64,000 nucleotides of DNA. It comes from an uncultured Desulfobulbaceae bacterium (GTDB taxonomy: Bacteria > Desulfobacterota > Desulfobulbia > Desulfobulbales > BM004). The stretch covers positions 30,827-94,826 of the forward strand of contig CAMYKS010000008.1 of NCBI GenBank assembly GCA_947259115.1. The letters are read 5' to 3'. Positions 43,944-53,366 of this stretch are shown in pieces; position 1 is the stretch's first letter; each line of letters starts with the position of its first letter. The notes under the pieces are model-generated. The model was not told the DNA's origin. It saw only the letters and a program-made list of their open reading frames with translations, and searched no databases. A program made the position numbers and the translations under genes.

Positions 43944-44795
43944 TCATTGCACTTCAACACTGTCCTGGCTTTCCGCAGCATACTGGGACGTAATGTAGAA
44001 AGTAACCTTGCCTTTTTTGGAAGTATAAATAATATTCTGATCCATGACAAAACCCTCTCCCGCCTTCCAGTGATGGCCACCGAATCTCCTGTTGCTCTCA
44101 GGAGTTATGCTCAGAATGTGTCCCAGTTCATGGGCCAGGATGTTCTTAATATACAGGTCAATCAGGCCCTCCCTGCCGGACACACCGGAGATATCCTTGC
44201 AGGTACTTCCCTCATCACATGCAGAATTTACCCTATCAACAATACGCTGGGTGTATACCGTGGCCTTGTCAACAAACATTTCCTGCTGCGCCGTGCCAAT
44301 CTTCGTATCTTTCCCGGCGGCCGGGATGAGGCTTTCCGTTATCTGGGCTGCGCGCACTTTACTGTAATCAGGCCTGTTAATAATGGTGCGATCCGCATTT
44401 GCCTGGGACTTATCGATCACATGCACTGTGATATCGAGCCCGTCATTCACCTGGGAGACCATTGCAAAAGGATCATCCGGAATCAACACAGAACCCGGGG
44501 CTTCATTTAATATGATAAAGACATCCGCCTTGTTGGGATGGAGACAACCGACAGTGCCGGTTCCGTTTCCACAGTATGGCACTTCATCTCCGTTGATAAG
44601 CGTAAAGGGACTCGGTACGCCGCATTCCTCCCCGTTGCGTATGCCATCTTCGTCAAAGTCACCTCCTGGCTCAGTAAGGGCTGAACAATCCACCGCTGAC
44701 CAGGCCGGCGCTGCTGCCAGGAGCAGTCCGCAGGAAAGCAGCAGGGCTGCAAAAACCTTGCCGGACCAATTAATGAAAGTTTTCGTGTTTTTCAT
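43944..44795 (-). CDS. Exported HELGH zincin-like protein with Asp-rich calcium-loop segment
   Basis: A 283-residue exported protein. Signal peptide about 1-34 (LLLSCGLLLAAAPAWSA). Residues 46-58 (DFDEDGIRNGEECG) form a thrombospondin type 3/EF-hand-like calcium loop. The zinc site HELGH is at 222-226 in NILAHELGHIL, with a further HH at 241-242 (GGHHW) as candidate third ligand, and VMDQ following as a possible Met-turn. Six to eight Cys suggest disulfides. A secreted metallopeptidase is plausible, but the overall family is not recognised. ATG 44795 has AGAGGAAGAGGAC before it. Confidence 0.72.
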   Translation of the reverse strand: MKNTKTFINWSGKVFAALLLSCGLLLAAAPAWSAVDCSALTEPGGDFDEDGIRNGEECGVPSPFTLINGDEVPYCGNGTGTVGCLHPNKADVFIILNEAPGSVLIPDDPFAMVSQVNDGLDITVHVIDKSQANADRTIINRPDYSKVRAAQITESLIPAAGKDTKIGTAQQEMFVDKATVYTQRIVDRVNSACDEGSTCKDISGVSGREGLIDLYIKNILAHELGHILSITPESNRRFGGHHWKAGEGFVMDQNIIYTSKKGKVTFYITSQYAAESQDSVEVQ

Positions 44796-44981
44796 GTCCT
44801 CTTCCTCTTCTGCAAAAGTTTTCATGTTCAATTCTTCCTGAATATTATCGTTTTCGGATGTGTTTTTTCTTCTCTTCATAGTGTGCTTCCTCAATCCTTG
44901 AGAATTGCCGCATATCTTTCTTTCGTTTCTTGCCCAATAATCACGTCTCGATCCCGTGTTTTACGGCTCAATGCTCAACTG

Positions 44982-46937
44982 TTACGGCACGGTTATTTTT
45001 TTGTACTTAGCAGGGACTTTTTCACCGAGAGCCGTAACAATAAATTGAATGTATTTCTTCGTTATGGTATTTGCCTCGAGCTCACCAACACTTGCTCCAC
45101 CATAAAGAGTGTATGGATTTCCATTCTCATCGACTGTGTTGTATTTGCCGATGACAATATAGTTATAGGCCGTGCTGAGCGGGGTAAACATTGCCTGGCC
45201 TTCAGCATCGGTGACCCGGTTTGCAGCAGCAGCGCAGTTGCGCCAAATGTCCGGATAGTTCTGCCACGAATTGCCGTAACCCGAGGCACAGGTCCCCTTA
45301 CCTTTGACAAACACACCCATTTCAATGCCTGAAATCCCTTTCTTTTTGGCATCATGGGGTAATTTTCGACCTACTGTATGCCGATCAGTCTGGACAACAA
45401 GTGATGCCCCGACCCCATCCGCAACAGTAATGGTTGTTGGGATGGAGGTCACCATGCCGACAAAAATATCTTTTTCGCAGTCGTTTTCTTCCACACCTTC
45501 GACGCACCCCTTGGTAACAGGATCATAATCAGGGTCATTCCGCTGCTGGGTGACTATACCGGTCACAGTGTAAATCTCCGGCGTCAGAAGTTCAGGCGAG
45601 ATATGATCTCCCAGGTTGCATGTGAGGGTGATTACATCGCCCGGGTTGTAATAAACGAGGTCAGTCGGGATTCCCAGGGCCGGGTAATGGACATCCCGCA
45701 TCGCCATATCCTCACCTTCAGAGTTGGTCATGGCGTAAGTTATCGTATCGCATCTCAACCTGAACATGCGAATCGGTTCAGCAACGTCAATGGCAAATGC
45801 CAAGGTGACGGGGATGTACGACGCTCCGGCAGGAATCGGGATGGTCGGCGCAAGAATTGTATGCGTCAGCATAATTCCCTTGTCCTGTTCACAGACATCG
45901 CCGAGATCGTCGTTGTCTGAGTCCGCCTGCTCGGGATTGGGATCATAAATACAGTTGTCATCGGCATCGCATATGCCATCACCGTCAGTATCTCCCCCCA
46001 GGTCTGCGCAGGAATCACATACATCTTCCTGGGTAGGATTATAATTATCGGGACAGTTGTCACATGCATCGCCCACACCGTCAACGTCGTCGTTGGTATC
46101 TTCCTGGCCGGGATTTGCCACTAAAGGACAGTTATCTGTGCCGTCGGGAACGAGGTCACCATCAATATCTCCGATTTCCTCCAACTCGGCCACGGAAAGG
46201 GCACGGTTGTAAACCATCAGATTATCCACATATCCCTCGAAGGTGTCTGCTGAACTATAATCAGTAAACATTACGTTGTTCTCGTAATTGTGATTTAAAA
46301 CGATCGGGGGACTTATTGCCACTTCACCTGAAGGTGTGCCGTCAAGATTGACATTAATGGTGCTGTTTAAAAAATCGACCGAGACACTCACCGTATGCCA
46401 GACACCTAAGGTCAAATCAGGCAATTCGGTGAACGTATTGGACACGAAACCATTATTGAAGCTCAACCGCAGATTGTTTCTCTCGGTATCTACGTCATAT
46501 ACCTGTTCAAGCCTTAACCATCTGTAACTATCACCCATGACCAGAATTGTGTCGGTATATCCACAGGAAATTCCATCTTTAAGATCACCCCAGGTTGTAG
46601 GCAAAAAGTCGACACTGAGGGTAATTGCATCAAAATTCACCCCAGGGACCGTAGCGATTGCCTCATAACCCATGTCAGCCCAGGGTGAAGGTGGAGAGCA
46701 ATAATGATAAATACCATTCAAAATCAGCGAAGGATTGGTGGTATGAAAAGAACCATACGAGGTGTTCTGAAGGGTCATATCCTGGCTTTGAAAAGTGCTG
46801 TCAATGGCGTTGTCGTTAAAACGATACAACGCTAATAGCCCTTGATTAGCATCTGCAAAAGCAGGTTTTGATGCGCATGCTGACAAAAGAATGGGAATCA
46901 ATAAAACAAATAATCCCATTAAATTACATTGTTTCAT
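44982..46937 (-). CDS. Lipoprotein with LamG domain and thrombospondin type 3 repeats
   Basis: A 651-residue surface or periplasmic lipoprotein. Lipobox LSAC gives acylated Cys21. Residues about 30-245 form a concanavalin-like LamG domain (GLLALYRFNDNAIDSTF ... EGYVDNLMVYNRALS). Residues about 255-355 carry several Asp-rich calcium repeats (DTDGDGICDADDNC, DSDNDDLGDVCE). The C-terminal 290 residues are beta-rich and not recognised, including a GASLVVQTDRHTVGRK segment. Such proteins bind glycans or protein partners outside the cell. The downstream zincin-like gene, 87 bp away, shares the Asp-rich calcium motif, so the two may work together. Confidence 0.8.
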   Translation of the reverse strand: MKQCNLMGLFVLLIPILLSACASKPAFADANQGLLALYRFNDNAIDSTFQSQDMTLQNTSYGSFHTTNPSLILNGIYHYCSPPSPWADMGYEAIATVPGVNFDAITLSVDFLPTTWGDLKDGISCGYTDTILVMGDSYRWLRLEQVYDVDTERNNLRLSFNNGFVSNTFTELPDLTLGVWHTVSVSVDFLNSTINVNLDGTPSGEVAISPPIVLNHNYENNVMFTDYSSADTFEGYVDNLMVYNRALSVAELEEIGDIDGDLVPDGTDNCPLVANPGQEDTNDDVDGVGDACDNCPDNYNPTQEDVCDSCADLGGDTDGDGICDADDNCIYDPNPEQADSDNDDLGDVCEQDKGIMLTHTILAPTIPIPAGASYIPVTLAFAIDVAEPIRMFRLRCDTITYAMTNSEGEDMAMRDVHYPALGIPTDLVYYNPGDVITLTCNLGDHISPELLTPEIYTVTGIVTQQRNDPDYDPVTKGCVEGVEENDCEKDIFVGMVTSIPTTITVADGVGASLVVQTDRHTVGRKLPHDAKKKGISGIEMGVFVKGKGTCASGYGNSWQNYPDIWRNCAAAANRVTDAEGQAMFTPLSTAYNYIVIGKYNTVDENGNPYTLYGGASVGELEANTITKKYIQFIVTALGEKVPAKYKKITVP

Positions 46938-47467
46938 GATACGTTACCCTCCCTGTTTAGATTATTGTGAAATGCAAATTCCAATTTAATTTGCAAGTTT
47001 TTTTCAAGCAGTGTATTTCAAGCCATGGTTATAATAATCCCAACACGCTCTAAGGGCCCATCATTGGAGTAATTAAATGTTGTTTATGGCGGAAACGAGC
47101 AGCAGCGAAATGCTTGCATTGACAAGTTACCTGACATCACTCACTTGGCATTACTCAAATGATATAACCTGAATAAATTTACAGGCTATTACAGAAGTAT
47201 AAATTTTCAAACACTTATATTGCATGCAATAATCATACCGAAAACGAAAGTTTACACAATTGCTATAATAATAAATAGTTATAAATTATTTTTCGTATAC
47301 AAAGAAGATCGCTTTAGTGTTTTCCGGAATTATTTTCCAAAACTCCGGAAAATTCCAAAAATACGGAAAACCCTTCCTGTAGAAACCTCCTTTGCTTGTC
47401 AGAAAAAACATAAATATTGGGTCACAATACAGACATTTACCCCCTGTATACTGTCAAACCACACCCT
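46938..47467. other. 530-bp intergenic region, no gene recognised
   Basis: AT-rich. It includes a GGAAAATTCC / TCCGGAA cluster near 47319-47370 (repeated CCGGAA and CGGAAAA units). No promoter with clear -35/-10 spacing, terminator or coding frame was supported. The gene at 46937 must be expressed from here. Confidence 0.5.
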
Positions 47468-50254
47468 TCAAACCATAAACATCCATATATACACTGCTGC
47501 CAGAGAGAATATGGGCAGCCATTTCAAACCGTTCACAATGAATTTATGCGTATTTTCCTCCTGGTGCTTACGGATCAGTATCTGTAAAAACAGATAAGAC
47601 AGGGCTGTGCCCCCGATGAGAAAAACCACCTGCCAGAATTTGACTATGCCGGGTGAGGCGGAAATATTGAGGAAATCAAGATTGATGCCGATCTGCCTGC
47701 CCAGTACCGGAAAGAATGAACCGAGGCGGGTAAGCAGCGGCTTGAGCTGATAAACAAACTCAAAGGCAAAGGCAAGGGGAATAATGGCATGGGTAAAGAG
47801 AGTACCCTTGTTTAGTGTTTCGTTCTTCAGTTTGCCAAACGAGACAGCACCGGCAACCTGCATGAAACCATAGGCAACACCGATGCATACTACCAGGAGA
47901 AAGGCGTACAGGAGCCAAACCGAATTCGTGCTGACTTCCATGGCATGCACGAAGGAGGTATGTTCCAAACCGCGAAACAGTTGCGTACCAAGGATCACCG
48001 GCACAAATATTGTTGTTACCTTTTCAGGTTTAAGGGCGGCCCAGAGCTCGTGGCCCGGCATGCGCAGATTCAGGGCCGGAGAATCATTCTGGCATGTTTT
48101 AACGCAGTTGCCGCACATGATGCAGTTCTGGTTCGTGGTCAGTGAAAAGGGTCCCTGGTATAGAGGACAGCCCGGGGTCGATTCATCACCCTTGTAGCAG
48201 GAGTTGTTCTTGCATGTACTGTTGCAGATGGAACTGTTGGCACGCCATTCAACTATGGAACAGCCTGAAAAAATTGCTGCCAGAGACCCCAATGGACAGA
48301 GGTACCGGCACCAGAGCCGGCGTTCGAAGAAAATTCCCGATAAAACTGCAAAGACTGTAATGGCCAGCAGCAGAAAACCTGTCGCCATTGGCGAGTAAGG
48401 CATCCTGGAAGCGGCTTCGGCCCAGATGATAATTCCCAAACCCAGGGCGCTGATATGAATACCATAATTTCTGATAAAGGCCGGGACCTTGTATTTTTTA
48501 CTGCCGACGCGGTTCAACAGGTCATTGACAGCTCCCATGGGACAGACGGAGCACCAGATGCGGGCCCCGACAAACCAGCTGACGACAAGCATGGGCCACC
48601 ACATGGCCCAGACAAGCAATACTACAACATTGCTGTCCGGAGACCTGCTGCCCAGAAAGGCCAGTATGAAAATAAGGCTGAATACCACAGCTGTTGTGAC
48701 CTGCAGGCCCACGGGGTAAAAACGGCTTCTAAAAAATGCCTTTACCCTGTCAAGCTGCAACAGGTTTATGGTGTATTTTCCCTCGGGAGGAGCAATACCT
48801 ATGAAGATATCCTCCGGCATAAGGTACTCACCCTGTGCCAGATTTATGGCCCTGCGGACAACGATCTGCAGTTCATCCATGTTGCCGGGCCAGTCATACT
48901 CCATAATTCTCTGGTAGGCCTCGGGAGTGATGCCCTTGATCAATTTGCGGTCAGGGGTTTTGAAACACTCCATGATAATGAGAAAATCCACCAGCAGGCG
49001 CAGATCGCTCTTGCGTTTCTTTATCGGCGGTATGGACATGTCATTGCTTTTCAGCAATTCCAGAAGGCCGGTGTCAAAAAGCCCCTGCTCGGCAAGCTCA
49101 GCGAGCTGCATGGATGTGGTTGTGATGATCCTGGCCGAGGATGCAATGGGTTTTTGTCCGCCGATGGTTTCAAAGGTGCCGTGGCGCAGGAAATCATGCA
49201 GTTTCTGCTGTACCCCCCTGGTCAATTTATCGATATTCTCAATAACCACCGTGCCGGTCCGGCATATCTGCAACAACCCAAGTCCTCGGCTCTGTGAAAA
49301 GGTAAAGGCACCTTTTTCATAGCCGAACAGAACACTGCCCTGAACCATTTCCAGCTGCAGAGTGTCCGAATCCGTATCAGGTATGGCACCATACCCCTCA
49401 AGGGTTATATCTTCGGCATCCATGGACAGAAATGGCTCTGCGGAGCGGATAGAGTTTTTATGGATGGTCCCTGCTACAACCAGCTTCTCCGTGCCTGACT
49501 CGCCCTGGATGAGTATCGGCAGATCATTTTCAACTGCCCCGTGTATTTTCTTCCTCAGGTTATTGATCGTCCGTGTCTGACCTATTAAATCAGGCAACGA
49601 GAGCTCGCTTTCCTGGCTGACGAATTGCTGATAGGCCCTTTCCTTTTCATTGGCCTGAACAATCTCTTCGTCCTTGCGGTTCAAGCGGCTGGCAAAACCT
49701 TTGATAAGGGCCAGGGAGATATCGGGGTCCGACTCGATCAGGCTGTTGAAATCTTTTTTAGTGAAGACAAGTAAACTAGTTTCTTTTACAGTTTTGGCAG
49801 AGGCGGAATGCGGCTCACCCGTTAGGAGGGACACCTCGCCAAACCCCTCTCCCTCTTTAAGGTAGGCAACGGTATTTTCCTGGCCTTCGGGCGAAGTTCT
49901 GCTGATCTTGACAGTGCCGGAAATAACTATAAAGAAATGTTCCGGCGTCTCGCTCTGTGCAAAGATAACGCTCCCTTCAGTATGCTCCTCAACTTTGGCC
50001 AGGGAAAGTGTTTTCTTTAATACATCCCTTGAAGTGCTCTCAAAGAGTGCTGAGGAAGAGAGGATATTCAGGTGCATGAGGGAAATTACTTTATCAAGGT
50101 CCTTGGACGATACAGCATGGGAGTCTGTGAGCACAGAACCCAGAGATTTGGAAATGCCCCTGCTTTTCAGTTCTGCCTGTTCCTTGAGGGCACTTTCCAG
50201 CGACGTTTCATCGCATATGTTGTTTTCAACTAAATATTCACCGAGTCTTTTCAT
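47468..50254 (-). CDS. Fusion of cyclic-nucleotide-binding, degenerate sigma-54-activator AAA+ and polyferredoxin membrane domains
   Basis: A 928-residue protein. Residues 1-55 resemble the MshEN-type N terminus (LGEYLVENNICDETSLESAL). Residues 70-190 are a cNMP-binding domain (GSVIFAQSETPEHFFIVISG and GEGFGEVSLLTGEPHSA). Residues 222-475 are a sigma-54-activator-type AAA+ domain, but Walker A reads GESGTEKL instead of GESGTGKE, the sigma-54 loop is GAFTFS instead of GAFTGA, and Walker B is VVIENID. From 513 on there are membrane helices and NapH/NosR-like cluster motifs: CSVCPMG (568-574), CRYLCPLG (649-656), Cys677/681/686 and CIMCGNCVKTC (711-721). No HTH follows the AAA+ domain. It likely couples a cytoplasmic sensor to membrane electron transfer. 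Preceded by a small membrane protein 13 bp upstream. Confidence 0.85.
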   Translation of the reverse strand: MKRLGEYLVENNICDETSLESALKEQAELKSRGISKSLGSVLTDSHAVSSKDLDKVISLMHLNILSSSALFESTSRDVLKKTLSLAKVEEHTEGSVIFAQSETPEHFFIVISGTVKISRTSPEGQENTVAYLKEGEGFGEVSLLTGEPHSASAKTVKETSLLVFTKKDFNSLIESDPDISLALIKGFASRLNRKDEEIVQANEKERAYQQFVSQESELSLPDLIGQTRTINNLRKKIHGAVENDLPILIQGESGTEKLVVAGTIHKNSIRSAEPFLSMDAEDITLEGYGAIPDTDSDTLQLEMVQGSVLFGYEKGAFTFSQSRGLGLLQICRTGTVVIENIDKLTRGVQQKLHDFLRHGTFETIGGQKPIASSARIITTTSMQLAELAEQGLFDTGLLELLKSNDMSIPPIKKRKSDLRLLVDFLIIMECFKTPDRKLIKGITPEAYQRIMEYDWPGNMDELQIVVRRAINLAQGEYLMPEDIFIGIAPPEGKYTINLLQLDRVKAFFRSRFYPVGLQVTTAVVFSLIFILAFLGSRSPDSNVVVLLVWAMWWPMLVVSWFVGARIWCSVCPMGAVNDLLNRVGSKKYKVPAFIRNYGIHISALGLGIIIWAEAASRMPYSPMATGFLLLAITVFAVLSGIFFERRLWCRYLCPLGSLAAIFSGCSIVEWRANSSICNSTCKNNSCYKGDESTPGCPLYQGPFSLTTNQNCIMCGNCVKTCQNDSPALNLRMPGHELWAALKPEKVTTIFVPVILGTQLFRGLEHTSFVHAMEVSTNSVWLLYAFLLVVCIGVAYGFMQVAGAVSFGKLKNETLNKGTLFTHAIIPLAFAFEFVYQLKPLLTRLGSFFPVLGRQIGINLDFLNISASPGIVKFWQVVFLIGGTALSYLFLQILIRKHQEENTHKFIVNGLKWLPIFSLAAVYIWMFMV

Positions 50255-50267
50255 AGGGGAGACCCAT

Positions 50268-50732
50268 TCAGACAGCTTCCTTTAAGCCTGCCTTTGCATC
50301 CCTGATGCTTCTGTTTTTTTGCCGGGACACAACTTTCAAACGGAAATAAACGACAACAAGCGCCAGCGCCATGAGGCCGTCAAAAAAGGCGGCGCTATAT
50401 ATCATTGCAGGAGCGGAGGTATACACCGCATTGGCAACCAGGAAATACACAGCGACAATCTTGGAAATCACTACGACCAGGATAAGGTTGTAATGGCTGC
50501 TGAGATTCACCAGCGGATAGAGATAAAAAAGCCCGGCCAGAAAAAGAAAGGTGCCTGACTGACGCACAAAAAAGATATTTTCCACGCTGGCACCAAAGAA
50601 TGTTTTATAAAAGAAATCTGTAAAAAAATAGATGAACAGCCCGAGCAGGATACTATGCATCCCAACCAGGAATATGATTATAACCGGCCAGGGTTTTTCT
50701 TTGGATTTTTTTTCAGGCCCGGAATATTCCAT
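50268..50732 (-). CDS. Small four-helix membrane protein, partner of the polyferredoxin fusion
   Basis: A 154-residue protein with four membrane helices (about 17-38, 53-75, 82-105, 110-130) and charged ends. I do not recognise a family. Its stop is 13 bp before the fusion gene start, so the pair form an operon. The helices have no Cys or His pattern for heme or Fe-S binding. An accessory or anchoring role for the fusion protein is only inferred from position. Confidence 0.65.
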   Translation of the reverse strand: MEYSGPEKKSKEKPWPVIIIFLVGMHSILLGLFIYFFTDFFYKTFFGASVENIFFVRQSGTFLFLAGLFYLYPLVNLSSHYNLILVVVISKIVAVYFLVANAVYTSAPAMIYSAAFFDGLMALALVVVYFRLKVVSRQKNRSIRDAKAGLKEAV

Positions 50733-51555
50733 GCTGATCTCAATAAAATCATATTTTTTTTAAAGTGTACTTACAAAAAATATCAGCCTGAAGATGATTG
50801 CCACCCTTTCCATAAACCACCCGTTCTTTCATATAAAGTAACGTTTTCCCTGAGCAGTTACGGCAGGTTGTTTTTTGCCGGGAGCAACATTCTCTCTTGC
50901 CCCCAATAAACAGTTAGCTCTTAATGAATACTTATAGATATTCATTAGTGAAAAAGCTGTTTATTTGCAACTTGTTAGATTTATATACATAAAATGTATT
51001 CACTAATAACCAGTAAATGTCAAGATTTTTCATGTGCCACATTGTGGCATTTACAACTGAGAGTTAATATTTTTTACAAAAACCATAAAAACAGTTAAAT
51101 ATTATAAAAAATGATGGAATTCTGTGCAGGTTATGTGTGTCATGAAACGATTAATTTTCTATAAATTCTATAGTGGCTCTATACCAAACTCAGCCAAAAC
51201 GATGAGTTTTCCTTAAATAACCTGGATCCCCGCCTGCGCGGGGAAGACAATAAAAACAAATGATCCGTCATTCCCGCGCAGGTGGGAGGTAAGCGAAGAC
51301 TCCGGGTAAGCGAAGACTCCGGGTAAGCGACCTGAAGGAGACACAGATCCAGTTCTTCAAGCTGAGTTTGATTAATAGGCACTAATTATAATTCGTTTTC
51401 TGTTCACAGCCTCTTGTTTTGCTATGACAGTGGAGATGTCATCTTTCAAAATACTATTCCATGGGGAAATTTTGTCCCTGCAGAAAAACTTGTAAAATAG
51501 CCTATATAATGAAATTACGTCAGCTGGTTATTAACATCAAAAATCAGGTAAATAT
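50733..51555. other. 823-bp intergenic region with a palindrome and REP-like repeats
   Basis: Divergent between the 50732 gene (minus) and trmO (plus). It holds a perfect palindrome TGCCACA-T-TGTGGCA (51035-51049) and a REP-like block at 51225-51330. No coding frame was supported. Confidence 0.6.
51225..51330. repeat. REP-like inverted repeat plus 17-bp tandem repeat
   Basis: GGATCCCCGCCTGCGCGGGG and, inverted, TTCCCGCGCAGGTGGGA resemble dispersed GATCCCCGCC repeats of deltaproteobacteria. Directly after, the unit GTAAGCGAAGACTCCGG is repeated twice (51289-51322) with a partial third copy. Confidence 0.65.
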
Positions 51556-51966
51556 ATGACTGCCATTACACTACAACCCATCGGCATACTTCACTGTGAT
51601 TTGAAAAACAGAGCGCAAACCCCAAAAAACTATGATGAATCCGAGCATTCGGGAACCATTGAAATTTTTCCGGAGTTTCTTGACGGACTTAAGGGTATAC
51701 GAAAAGGAGATACCATTGTCGTGCTTTTCTGGTTGGACCGGGCCGACCGCACAATTTTACGCGTCCATCCCCGGGGAGACACAACAAAGCCCAAACGTGG
51801 AGTATTTTCAACCCGCAGTCCGGTCCGGCCCAACCCGATAGCTGTATCCGAGCTTTTGGTTGAAGAGGTTAAAGACAATATCCTTTCGGTCAGAAATATT
51901 GATATACTTGACTCCACCCCTGTAATTGATATAAAGAACAAAATACACGCTGAAGTAAAAAAATAG
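51556..51966 (+). CDS. trmO: TsaA-like tRNA m6t6A37 methyltransferase (TrmO, short form)
   Basis: A 136-residue single-domain TrmO/TsaA-like protein. In E. coli TrmO N6-methylates threonylcarbamoyladenosine at tRNA position 37, using SAM. The family core is clear: FLDGLKGIRKGDTIVVLFW, RVHPRGDTTKPKRGVFSTRSPVRPNPI and the C-terminal DSTPVIDIK. It lacks the C-terminal extension of the E. coli protein, as do many bacterial and archaeal forms. AAATCAGGTAAATAT precedes the ATG. A small zinc-ribbon gene follows after 21 bp. Related short proteins may act on other substrates, so tRNA specificity is inferred. Confidence 0.85.
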   Translation: MTAITLQPIGILHCDLKNRAQTPKNYDESEHSGTIEIFPEFLDGLKGIRKGDTIVVLFWLDRADRTILRVHPRGDTTKPKRGVFSTRSPVRPNPIAVSELLVEEVKDNILSVRNIDILDSTPVIDIKNKIHAEVKK

Positions 51967-51987
51967 TTGCCCTGCTGGAGATCGTTG

Positions 51988-52185
51988 ATGAAAGTCTTGA
52001 AAACAGAACATGAATATAAATATAATGATTTCAGTGAACTGCAATGCGGAAACTGCAAAAAGAAACTGTTTGAAAAAGGACAGGAAATTATCAGCAACAC
52101 CAGGATACAATGCCCCCAGTGCGCTACTATATACAGCTTTGAACCTACCCGCTGGCGGGTATTGACAGATATGCCGGAAGAATAG
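51988..52185 (+). CDS. Small zinc-ribbon protein
   Basis: A 65-residue protein with two CxxC knuckles, CGNC and CPQC, spaced 24 residues apart, and mixed charge. This is a zinc-ribbon layout; no named family recognised. It starts at ATG 51988 with CTGGAG upstream. An earlier TTG at 51967 would add seven residues. It follows trmO by 21 bp and is followed by a strong terminator. Confidence 0.65.
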   Translation: MKVLKTEHEYKYNDFSELQCGNCKKKLFEKGQEIISNTRIQCPQCATIYSFEPTRWRVLTDMPEE

Positions 52186-52204
52186 AACTACCTGTCTGCC
52201 TCAT

Positions 52205-52238
52205 AAAAAAAGGGCTCCCAAACGGGAGCCCTTTTTTT
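52205..52238 (+). terminator. Terminator of the trmO operon
   Basis: AAAAAAAGGGCTCCC-AAAC-GGGAGCCC followed by TTTTTTT. Perfect 8-bp GC-rich stem, extended by A/T pairs, so it can also act on the convergent gene at 52266. Confidence 0.9.
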
Positions 52239-52265
52239 ATGAAAACTCTTGGGCTGCAGAAACAG

Positions 52266-52772
52266 TTAACTCCAGGGATTGATCCTTTCCGTCACCTTCC
52301 AGTGCTTATCAATCATCCCGAGGATAATAGTCTCATCAGCCGGGATAGTCTTGTCGCCGTTATCATTCTTCATAATATAACTTCCTGAGACGGAAACCTT
52401 GATAAGTTTGGTGGGTTGGTCATCGATATAATCTTCTTTCTCACCAACAACTGCTATCTGTAAATTGGAAAAATCAAAGGTTGCCTGCTGCAGATTTTCA
52501 AGTTCGCCTGCTGCTTTTTTCTCGTCTATTGTTTTCTTTACGGCAGCCGCTACAGATGGCTGCTCTCCAGCCACATAAAAATCAGCAAGAGAAGTATCCA
52601 CCATGGTATCATGTTTGGCAATGAAATCCTGGACTAAAGCCTCAGGTGCCTGAACCTGGGTAGGGCCGGAGGAAGAGGAGCCACCACAATTGACAATACT
52701 GCCAACCAAAAACAGTGCCATGATTGAATACAATAAACCCTTAGTAAATTTGCCTGTGTTGTTCTTTTTCAC
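52266..52772 (-). CDS. Lipoprotein of unknown function
   Basis: A 168-residue lipoprotein. Signal with lipobox IVNC gives acylated Cys29, followed by a GGSSSSGPT linker. The mature domain (about 45-168) looks like a small alpha/beta fold (TMVDTSLADFYVAGEQPS, DETIILGMIDKHWKVTERIN), reminiscent of SnoaL/NTF2-like domains, but this is not certain. AAAAGGAGTATGAAG region precedes ATG 52772. Convergent with the trmO operon across a shared terminator. Confidence 0.72.
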   Translation of the reverse strand: MKKNNTGKFTKGLLYSIMALFLVGSIVNCGGSSSSGPTQVQAPEALVQDFIAKHDTMVDTSLADFYVAGEQPSVAAAVKKTIDEKKAAGELENLQQATFDFSNLQIAVVGEKEDYIDDQPTKLIKVSVSGSYIMKNDNGDKTIPADETIILGMIDKHWKVTERINPWS

Positions 52773-53366
52773 TTCATACTCCTTTTTGACCTGATTTTAT
52801 GACAATTGACCCGCTGATGGGTCAAAAATTATCAAATGAGAACTTCTATTCACTTTAGCCTAATAATACCATGCTGCACTATCAACAAAAAAGCCATAAG
52901 GGAAACCCCTGAAATCACACTGCGCAATCCCTTGTTTTGAGTTGAGCAAATATGTGCATAAGCAATTATCGAGACAGGTATATCTAAAAATATGCCGCAT
53001 CCTGAGTTGCCAGGAGAGGTACAAATATGTTGTCCATGCACCCGTTTCTTCTCTGCACCCATACCTCTACATTTGTATCTTAAATATACGGAACCCCTGA
53101 AACCAGGCAGGCTTGCAGCAAAAGGCTCCCAATAAAAGCTGATCGCCAGGGCCAAATGAAGCGCAGGAGTTTTCAAAAATTTACATCAGGTGCGACAATT
53201 TACCACATTGATTTATTTTAACATTGGGAATATTTTCCCAAATAAGAACAAAGAAAAATCCATTCCATACAAGTAAGGGAGGTGATGCGCAGTGTAAAAC
53301 CCTCAAAATGCATTGTAATCAAAACAATTACAGAATAACGAAATACCACACAAAGGAGACCAGGCA
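52773..53366. other. 594-bp intergenic region, no gene recognised
   Basis: Promoters for the two divergent genes must lie here. An open frame at 52850-53176 (minus) was considered and rejected. TTGTATCTTAAATAT-type AT-rich stretches occur, without a clear promoter pair. Confidence 0.5.

Noticed and set aside
47220..47597. Plus-strand open frame of 125 codons
   Set aside because: Overlaps the end of the fusion gene on the other strand, AT-rich, no protein features.
48455..49297. Plus-strand open frame of 280 codons
   Set aside because: Antisense to the 928-residue fusion protein; no recognisable domain or ribosome site.
47468..50254. Functional sigma-54 enhancer-binding protein
   Set aside because: The GAFTGA loop, Walker A Gly/Lys context and Walker B acid are changed and there is no C-terminal HTH, so transcription activation is unlikely.
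52850..53176. Minus-strand open frame of 108 codons
   Set aside because: No ribosome site, odd composition and no family resemblance; treated as non-coding.
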